64,000 nucleotides of DNA from CAWGMT01 sp963823675 (GTDB lineage Bacteria; Planctomycetota; Planctomycetia; Isosphaerales; Isosphaeraceae): positions 895,349-959,348 of the forward strand of contig CAWGMT010000011.1 of NCBI GenBank assembly GCA_963823675.1, in the 5' to 3' direction. The translations under genes and the position numbers were made by a program. The notes below the pieces were generated by a model. That model was given only the letters and a program-made list of their open reading frames with translations, did no database searches and was not told the origin of the DNA. Numbering within the stretch: position 1 is the first letter of the stretch; each line of letters starts with the position of its first letter. This document shows positions 58,219 to 64,000 of the stretch, one piece after another.

Positions 58219-58770
58219 ATGGTTCGCTGTGAAAGCTGGTTCGCTTGGATCGGCTTTGCCGACGGAAAGGTGATCGCGTCGGGCACCAGTCCCGTAACCG
58301 TATTTCACGCGGCCGAGGCGACGCGGCTGCATCCTTTTTTCATCTGTGTTGGGAGGGAAGAAGAACCATGCCGCATCCGCCGCGCTACCTTTCCGTACGA
58401 TGCCAGCTATCCCGGTGAGTCGTTGCCGGTGATCAATGTCGAGTTCGGACAGGCCAGCGGATCACCGGGGGTTGTCCTGGATCGAGTCATTCCCGATACT
58501 GGGGCGGATGCGAGCGTCTTGCCTTGGGCGGATTGTCAACGCCTTCAACTGGCCCCGAGTTTGGGCGTGCAGGGATTGATCAGCGGAGTTGCAGGCGCTG
58601 CTGCGGCAACCCTCGCATTTCAAATCTGGGCACTGCTGGACGGGCAACAATATCCGTGCCGACTGCAAGCAGACTTTGTCGGCAGTGAACGCATCCTGGG
58701 CCGCGATGTCCTGAATCGTCTGGAAATAACGTTCCGCGGTCCGGTCGGTGAAGTTGTCCTGAACCCCTGA
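58219..58770 (+). CDS. Retropepsin-like aspartic protease
   Basis: ATG 58219 follows GGAG and the ABC ATPase stop by only 3 bp; 183 aa. The first 60 residues (FAWIGFADGKVIASGTSPVT, HPFFICVGREEEP) look like a separate small domain. Residues of about 90-175 form a retropepsin-like unit with the catalytic DTGADASVLPWADCQRL, a central GVQGLISGVAGAA and ILGRDVLNRLEI. Bacterial relatives are often small and intracellular. An ATG at 58368 with a nearby frame change could mark a separate start. The flanking ATPase duplication suggests insertion into the transporter operon. Confidence 0.7.
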   Translation: MVRCESWFAWIGFADGKVIASGTSPVTVFHAAEATRLHPFFICVGREEEPCRIRRATFPYDASYPGESLPVINVEFGQASGSPGVVLDRVIPDTGADASVLPWADCQRLQLAPSLGVQGLISGVAGAAAATLAFQIWALLDGQQYPCRLQADFVGSERILGRDVLNRLEITFRGPVGEVVLNP

Positions 58771-59100
58771 TGTTACCCAACCCTCAAGACCGCAGAATCT
58801 TCTCGGCGGCGGAGGCACCCTTTTCCTCGCTCCTCGTGCGTCTGGGCCACGAGCCCAAGAAGGCGGCCGAATTCGGCGCTTGTCAAGTCGGACTGGAAAG
58901 GACAGGCACTGCCGTCACATCTCGGCCCCTCGGACGTTCCCCGGTCCGAGTTGGAGGATGCCATCAAGTGAGAGCCGAATGTGCCGAGCCGAGGTCTTGC
59001 CCCAAGGTCCGAACGCTATCGCTATCAATAGCTTAAGGTTCGGGTTACCGTCGGCCCACCGGGAAACGCCTGGCTTTGCAGTGCCGGTCCTTCATTCCTA
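58771..59100. other. Spacer with no supported gene; holds first 68-bp repeat unit
   Basis: The open frame at 58770-59036 has no recognisable protein features. The end of the region (59018-59085) is the first copy of the repeat described at 60441-60549. Confidence 0.5.
59018..59085 (+). repeat. Copy 1 of a 68-bp direct repeat
   Basis: The unit runs tatcgctatcaatagcttaa, then the core ttaccgtcggcccaccggga and aacgcctggctttgcagtgcc. Two further copies lie at 60441-60549. Confidence 0.8.
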
Positions 59101-59239
59101 GGAAGAGATCATCCATTTACTGCACCAGCTCAGACAGGAGCGCCGCTTGACGATGGTGATCGTCACGCATAGTCGTGAAGTCGCCCAGGCGGCCGATCGC
59201 CGCATCGCCATGAAGGACGGGCGGGTGCAGGAGAACTGA
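59101..59239 (+). pseudogene. Duplicated 3' end of the ABC ATPase gene
   Basis: These 139 bp align without gaps to 58077-58215 with about a dozen substitutions. They encode EEIIHLLHQLRQERRLTMVI then VTHSREVAQAADRRIAMKDG, including the switch His region, and stop at 59237-59239. A short reading follows (MSFWLTSQQLQAAF, then stop) that resembles the start of another ABC permease. The 5' two thirds of the ATPase are missing. Confidence 0.85.
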
Positions 59240-59529
59240 GGGATCGTGGGATGAGCTTCTGGCTGACCTCGCAGCAGTTACAGGCAGCTTTCTAGTTCCG
59301 CAGTCGCCCGCCAGATTGATGCCAGGTGACAACACGGACGATTTGACTTGCATGACGTTGCTGCGCTAGTCTATGGAGGGATGGAACTTGTTGGTGACCG
59401 CGTCTAACCACGGAGTTTCTGCATGAGGTTCGTGTGCTAATCAAAGACACATGTGAGTGACGCTGCAAGATCGCGTGCTTTCGAGCGAGATTGTGCGAGT
59501 TTGGCAGTAAGAGAAAGAGTAGACCCGTG
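59240..59529. other. Non-coding spacer
   Basis: Apart from the 14-codon permease-like start at about 59251-59295, no gene or strong repeat is seen. The composition is less GC-rich than the neighbourhood. Confidence 0.5.
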
Positions 59530-59650
59530 ATGCAAAACGAAATCACGCTCATTGATCGTGGCAGAGGACTCCAGCTCTCCACCAGTCGGATTACGGTTCA
59601 CGACCTGGTTCCGTACTTCCAGCAAGGTTGCTCATACGAATCGTGGCTGA
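59530..59650 (+). pseudogene. DUF433-like antitoxin fragment
   Basis: ATG 59530 starts MQNEITLIDRGRGLQLSTSR then ITVHDLVPYFQQGCSYE. DUF433 proteins have a similar opening, with a winged-helix start ending in G-x-S-x-x-E-I. The expected helices afterwards are missing, and the frame runs into sequence antisense to the TPR fragment. It is probably truncated. Confidence 0.4.
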
Positions 59651-59742
59651 CATCAACAGAAACCAAAGCATGGACAAACGTGCTTCGTAGTTTGGTGCAG
59701 AATTGGAAGCACGAAGACGCAGCGTTAATTCCCAAGACGGCC

Positions 59743-60245
59743 CTAGCGTGGCTTCCCTGTCCCAGTCTCCGCGTGCGCAGTGCCACCCTTGCTGTCCGGG
59801 CCCGGCTGGCCCAAGAGCTTGGCCGCTTCGGCCCAGAACGGGCGCAGCTCCGCGTTCTCGGGGTCCTTCTCCCTGGTCAACGCCACCGCCTTGTCAAGCC
59901 ATTTGCGGGCCTCGTCCCGGCCGCCCTGCTGCCAGCGCGCCATGGCCAGGAAGAACCAGTTGGCGGCGTTGGCCGGGTCCGCGCCGTCGGTCAGTTTGGT
60001 CGATCGAAGAGCGGCGGCGATTGATTCGGCCCAGTGTCCGGCGCGGTACTCGGCGAGAGCCAGCGTGGTACAGAAGCCGCCGTTTTTCGGAACCAGCACA
60101 ACCGCCTGGCGAGCGTGCTCGAGCGCCTCGCTCCGCTCTTCTGCGCTGGAGCCGGGTTTCGTGAGCAGGGCCCAGGCGAGGAGCATGTGGGTATCGGCGC
60201 GGGTTCGGTGGACACCATACTCGACTCGGATGATCGGGGTGGATG
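59743..60245 (-). pseudogene. C-terminal TPR fragment of a kinase/TPR-type protein
   Basis: The minus-strand frame contains LAWALLTKPGSSAEERSEAL EHARQAVVLVPKNGG, TLALAEYRAGHWAESIAAAL and WFFLAMARWQQGGRDEARKW. These are TPR units like those that end planctomycete kinase-WD40 proteins. It ends AAKLLGQPGPDSKGG. Upstream of about 60245 the frame loses protein-like sequence, so the N-terminal kinase or repeat part is missing. A (ccgag)n tract lies just beyond. Confidence 0.7.
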
Positions 60246-60323
60246 ATGCGGTTCCGGGGATATGCGATGACGAACTGGCCCTACGCTGATCGCATCGCCC
60301 GGTACGACGCGCGAATGGTTCGC

Positions 60324-60348
60324 CCGAGCCGAGCCGAGCCGAGCCGAG
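60324..60348 (+). repeat. Simple (ccgag)5 tandem repeat
   Basis: Five copies of ccgag occur in a row just upstream of the truncated TPR fragment. Such 5-bp tracts are prone to slippage. Confidence 0.85.
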
Positions 60349-60440
60349 CGCGCCGAAAAAGGGGCGAACCAAGGACTAACCGCTGCTCTTAAGGGCGCAC
60401 GCCTGTGAGGATGTCGCACGGGCTAACTCGCCAGGTTGGG

Positions 60441-60549
60441 TTTACCGCCGGCCCACCGGGAAACGCCTGACTTTGCAATGTATCGCCATCAATCGTTCAA
60501 GATTGGCTTTACCGTCGGCCCACCGGGAAACGCCTGACTTTGCAGTGCC
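60441..60549 (+). repeat. Copies 2 and 3 of the 68-bp repeat, in tandem
   Basis: The core tttaccg-(c/t)-cggcccaccgggaaacgcc appears at 60442 and again at 60509, a 67-bp period, each followed by tgactttgca(a/g)tg. The linking part tatcgccatcaatcgttcaa matches copy 1 at 59018-59085. The three copies bracket the fragment-rich segment 59085-60441. Confidence 0.85.
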
Positions 60550-60651
60550 TGTCCTTTCCTATGATCTAATTTGGAACGGAAACGAAGACGCGATTAGTAT
60601 TCACAGCAATTCCCTGCGTAGGCTCGTGTGGAAACTAGTTGCGTCCCTGTT

Positions 60652-63600
60652 TCAGTCCCTTGATCGACGGGCGAGGCCGGTCGGCGACCCAGGACGATCG
60701 TGCGCGCCAACCCGGCGCAGGAGTGCATCAAGGGCGGCAGCGTCGACGGCTGGAACTGGCGGCGCCTGCGTCGATCGAGAGTTCTTGCCGTTCTTTGGCG
60801 CCGCGGCCCGATTGAGCCGGATCCGGAGTACCGGGTTCGTTGTTGATGTCACCGTATCAAACGGCGTGGTCTCGTCGGTCAGCGCGAGATCAAGGGACGC
60901 CAGACCAGGCTCCTCTGCGGCGGGAACGAAGATCAGTGGTGCAGCCGGGCGCGGGCCGGGCGACGCCAGAAGTCTGGTGCCTTCGGCGAAGCTGGCGTTG
61001 TTCGGGTATTGCCCCGACGCGCTCGAACTGGACGCGCCCGCTGCCTGGCCGGCGCGGTAGGTCGAGCTGGCGCCGCGAGCCCAGGCGGGAGCGGCGCCGC
61101 TACTGGTGAGCGTGATGGAATCAAAGATACTGAAAACGTCGATGGGACCGCCGGCGATCGCCTCCGTGTTGATCAGCGCGGCGCTCTGCATGGGTGCGAC
61201 CGTCGGGCCAGCGTACGAGGTTCCCGGCCCCTGGTAGGCGACCAGGTCGGAGACGAGCAGATTGGCCACGGGAGTGCCCAGGCCCGTGACCAGGTTGTAG
61301 GCTTCAGCCGCGGAGTAACCGTTAGTGCCGCTGGCGATGACGTTGTAATCCCGCTGGGGCAGGCTGTAGAGGGCTTGCTGCGTGTCGGTGGGGCTCGAGC
61401 TGTCGAGCGGTTGCTCGCCCGCGGCCGCGCGTCCCTGGTTGGCAAGAGCGACCAGGCTCGCCCAGCAAGGGGCCGACAGGCTCGTGCCGCCCACGACCTC
61501 GAACGGGTTGCTGCCCGGCACGTTGTATGGGTCGGCGATCCATGCTCCCGTGGCCGGATCGGCAACAAGCGATACGTCGGGGATGGTCCGGCTACCGGTG
61601 CTCTGAACGCCTTCCTGGTACGCCGGCTCAGGCTCGTACAGGCTGATGCCGCCGCCGCTGCCAATGAAGGCCCCCAGCGCACTGGACTCGTAGCCGAACC
61701 CGGTCTCGCTGTTGTAAGAGTTATCGGCGTTGAGCGTGAGGCTCGTGCCACCGACGGACAGAACGTTGGGCGAGAAGGCGGGGTATTCGGGATCGGCGGC
61801 CCCGTAGTCGCCCGTACTGGCCACGAACGTTACCCCCGGCGCGGTGAAAACACGGTCATAGGCCGCCTCATCGCTGGCGAATACGGTCTGTCCTTCGGCG
61901 AATCCCCAGCTCATCGAGACCACCGACACGCCCGGCTGGCCGGCCGCCGTGGCCACGGCGGTCATCAGGTCCGGCAGAGACTGGCTATTTGCCTCGACGA
62001 GAATGATCTGCGCTCCCGGGGCGATCGCGTGCGCCCACTCGACGTCGAGCGTTTCCTCCGCCTCCCAGTTGTCACTGCCGGGCCCGTTCGGGTCGGTTCC
62101 GGGCAACGAGGTCGCCTGGCCAGTCTGATTGAGCACCGTCAGGAACGAGGACGCCGGGCCATACTGGTCGTAGAGCGTCGCCCCGGCGGATGTCAGCCCG
62201 AACTGACCGTCGAACGCATCGAGCGCCGCGTATATGCTCGGGTTATTATAGGCATCGACGATCGCGATGGTCTGACCGGTGCCGTCCAGCGCGACGTTGT
62301 CGAGGCCATAAGCCGAGCGAATCTGCGCCGGGCTAAAGGCGACCGTGCCGGCAGGAGAATCGAGCGTCAAGCTGTTGGCGATACCATTGCCGCTGATCGT
62401 CAGCGTATCGACGATCAGGGACGCATCGAGCTGGGCATTGCCGCTCTCGGTGAGCTGGGCGGACGGAGCGTAGACCGTTCCCGTCATGCCGGATGCGTTG
62501 CCACTCAACGCGAGAGCCTTGGTATTGTCCTTGGGCTGCCAGATCACGATTCCGGTGTAGGTCCCGCTGGCCGGTGGGGTCAGGCTGTAGGCGCCGTTGC
62601 CACTCAAGCTGATGCCGCCATAGGTTCCACCGGTAGCCGGGTAGCTGCTGCCGGCATTGATGATCATCACGCCCGAGCCGGTGATGCTGGCGTTGCCCGA
62701 GACCGTGAGACCTCCGCCCTCGATGATGTAGGTGCCCGCGTTCAAGGTCAGCGCGGCGTTGCCCGAGAGTGTGATCTGGCTGTAAATGCCGGGTTTGATC
62801 GTCGCGGCAGAATTCCCGCTCAGGCTTTCCGAGCCATACTTGGTCAGGCTGGAGGTGCTCGGGCCCGTCAGCCCCGCGAGCGGGTCGGCAACGGCCGCGG
62901 TCCCGGTCGCTGGCGCGGGGCTGAGAGTTGCGTTGCCGCTTTTCGCGACCTTGCCCACGACCTGAATGCTCGAAGCAGAGACCGCCGCGTTGCCGCTGGC
63001 CGAAACGGCCGTCGCCGAGCTCGAGTCGACAGCGACGAATCCCGGGACCTTGATTACCGCGTTGCCCGACAGGGAAAGGGCGCCGCCGGCCGTCGGATCG
63101 AGGACGATGACCGACTGACTTGTTCCCACTTTCGCGGTTGCCTGGGCGGTGAGGCCGTCGCTGCCGGTGAGCGTCAGGGTGATGGTGTAGGTACCCGACA
63201 TCATATAAGTGTGCGAGCCGGTCACAAGTCCCGGTGTCGAGCCGTTCGGGGCGGTGACTGTGCCCGCTGACGTCGTCGAGTCACCCCAGTTCCAGACCGC
63301 GGTGTGGGTAACGGCCGGGTCGGGATCGGTGAAATTGGCGGAAACCGAGAACAGCACGCCGCTGCTTACAGTCGCAGGCGCCGAGATCGCGCCAGGGTGG
63401 GCGCGACGTCGAGAACGCTCAAGTTCTGGCTGGTCGAGCCGGAGAGTTTGTTGGTGTCGACGGCTGTCATCGCGACCGTGTAGCTGCCCGCGACGACGGG
63501 TGTGAACGTGAAGGCCGGATTGGCGGTCGTGCTGGTGCCGGTGAAGCGAACGCTGCCCGGGCCAGTGATGGTCCAGTTGAACGTGAAGCCCGCGGCGACG

Positions 63601-64000
63601 TCGGCGGTGCTCGGGTCGGTGGCCGAACCGGTCAACGTGATCGCCGTGCCGGCCGTGTCGGTCGCGGGCAACCCGGTGAACGAGGCCGTCGGGGCGACAT
63701 TGGTCACCGTGACTGACGACGTGGCCGCCGCGCTGGTCAGTCCGTTAAGCTTGTCAGTCGCGGTCAGGCTGACGGTGTACGAGCCGCCGTACTCGGGTGT
63801 AAAGCTGAAGGGTGAACCCGTGCCTGTCAGATTCGTGCTCGGGCCGGTTACGCTCCACTTAAAGGTATATCCGGCGGCATTGACGGCCGTGCTCGGGTCG
63901 GTGGCCGAACCGGTCAGCGTGATCGCCGTTCCGGCCGGGTCGGTCGCGGGCAAGCCGGTGAACGAGGCCGTCGGTGCAACATTGGTCACCGTGACTGACG
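60652..64000 (-). CDS. Giant surface protein: PKD/Ig repeats - SGNA-rich region - S53 (sedolisin) peptidase; 5' end outside window
   Basis: Translation runs right to left and is open at base 64000. First come PKD/cadherin-like repeats (VTNVAPTASFTGLPATDPAG, at least two near-identical copies at 63660-63990), then a PKD module (NWGDSTTSAG). A frame change near 63390 separates them from the rest. A region with about ten SGNA motifs follows (LSGNAALTLNAGTYIIEGGG), resembling DUF7305-like polymer or pilus surface domains. The S53 domain has the Glu/Asp pair in AEETLDVEWAHA, the oxyanion Asp in STGDYGAADPEY and the Ser in GGTSLSAPCWASL. The C-terminus is Arg/Ser-rich. It is probably exported and acid-active. 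Confidence 0.85.

Noticed and set aside
58770..59036. 88-aa plus-strand ORF after the retropepsin-like gene
   Set aside because: It has no recognisable features, is overlapped by other frames, and its end lies in the repeat unit.
59653..60289. Plus-strand ORFs over the TPR fragment
   Set aside because: The opposite strand encodes clear TPR helices. The plus-strand frames are Ala/Arg-rich shadows.
61009..63270. 753-aa plus-strand ORF antisense to the S53 protein
   Set aside because: It is Arg/Gly-rich with no domain similarity, whereas the minus strand encodes a full S53 domain.

Overview
This window looks like a chromosome segment of a high-GC planctomycete, most likely from the Isosphaeraceae or a close relative. 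The inference rests on gene families seen here together: an ECF-like sigma factor followed by a Ser/Thr kinase-WD40 protein, three Uma2-family genes, formylglycine-type (SUMF1) domains fused to kinases, YfhO-like membrane proteins, giant PKD-repeat surface proteins and GC-rich palindromic repeats inside and between genes. Many genes appear cut by single-base frame changes while conserved protein sequence continues in the next frame. I treat these as single genes with apparent frameshifts, probably mostly assembly or sequencing indels.

Layout. 1-5163: ECF sigma factor and a kinase with 17 WD40 repeats. 5343-7500: two small unknown genes, an antitoxin-like remnant and two tRNA/tmRNA 3'-end-like sequences. 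7716-17765: two HTH-EIIA(Ntr) genes, then a Hyf/Ehr-type membrane complex (B, C, E, F, G, ferredoxin-I) whose catalytic subunits lack the NiFe and most proximal iron-sulfur ligands, ending tail-to-tail with a beta-carbonic anhydrase. 17946-30191: pdxA, Uma2 genes, a TIGR03960-like radical SAM enzyme, two large membrane glycosyltransferase/YfhO-type proteins, toxin-antitoxin remnants and a Tat-exported amidohydrolase.

30723-36297 holds the most striking system: a diversity-generating retroelement (DGR). Its target is a TIR - Ser/Thr kinase - transmembrane - SUMF1 fusion whose last 131 bp (VR, 33584-33714) match a template (TR, 35388-35518) directly after the reverse transcriptase gene. Of 17 mismatches, 15 lie at template adenines. 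The accessory gene is an HRDC-type protein, not Avd. A decayed second template-like copy and a transposase remnant flanked by REP-like palindromes lie downstream.

36324-40582: epimerase, SppA-type peptidase and two secreted unknown proteins. 40855-58215: an iterative lipid/polyketide locus on one strand. It has a TIM barrel-KS-AT-ACP-KR protein, a KS-like (Cys to Ser)-AT-DH-PPTase protein, a free ACP, a hydrolase, an SDR, two paralogous methyltransferases and a MacB-like ABC exporter. Its domain logic is intermediate between PUFA (Pfa) and enediyne synthases. 58219-60550: a retropepsin-like gene inserted between a complete and a duplicated 3' end of the ABC ATPase, with gene fragments and 68-bp repeats. 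60652-64000: a giant PKD-repeat/S53 (sedolisin) surface protease running off the right edge.
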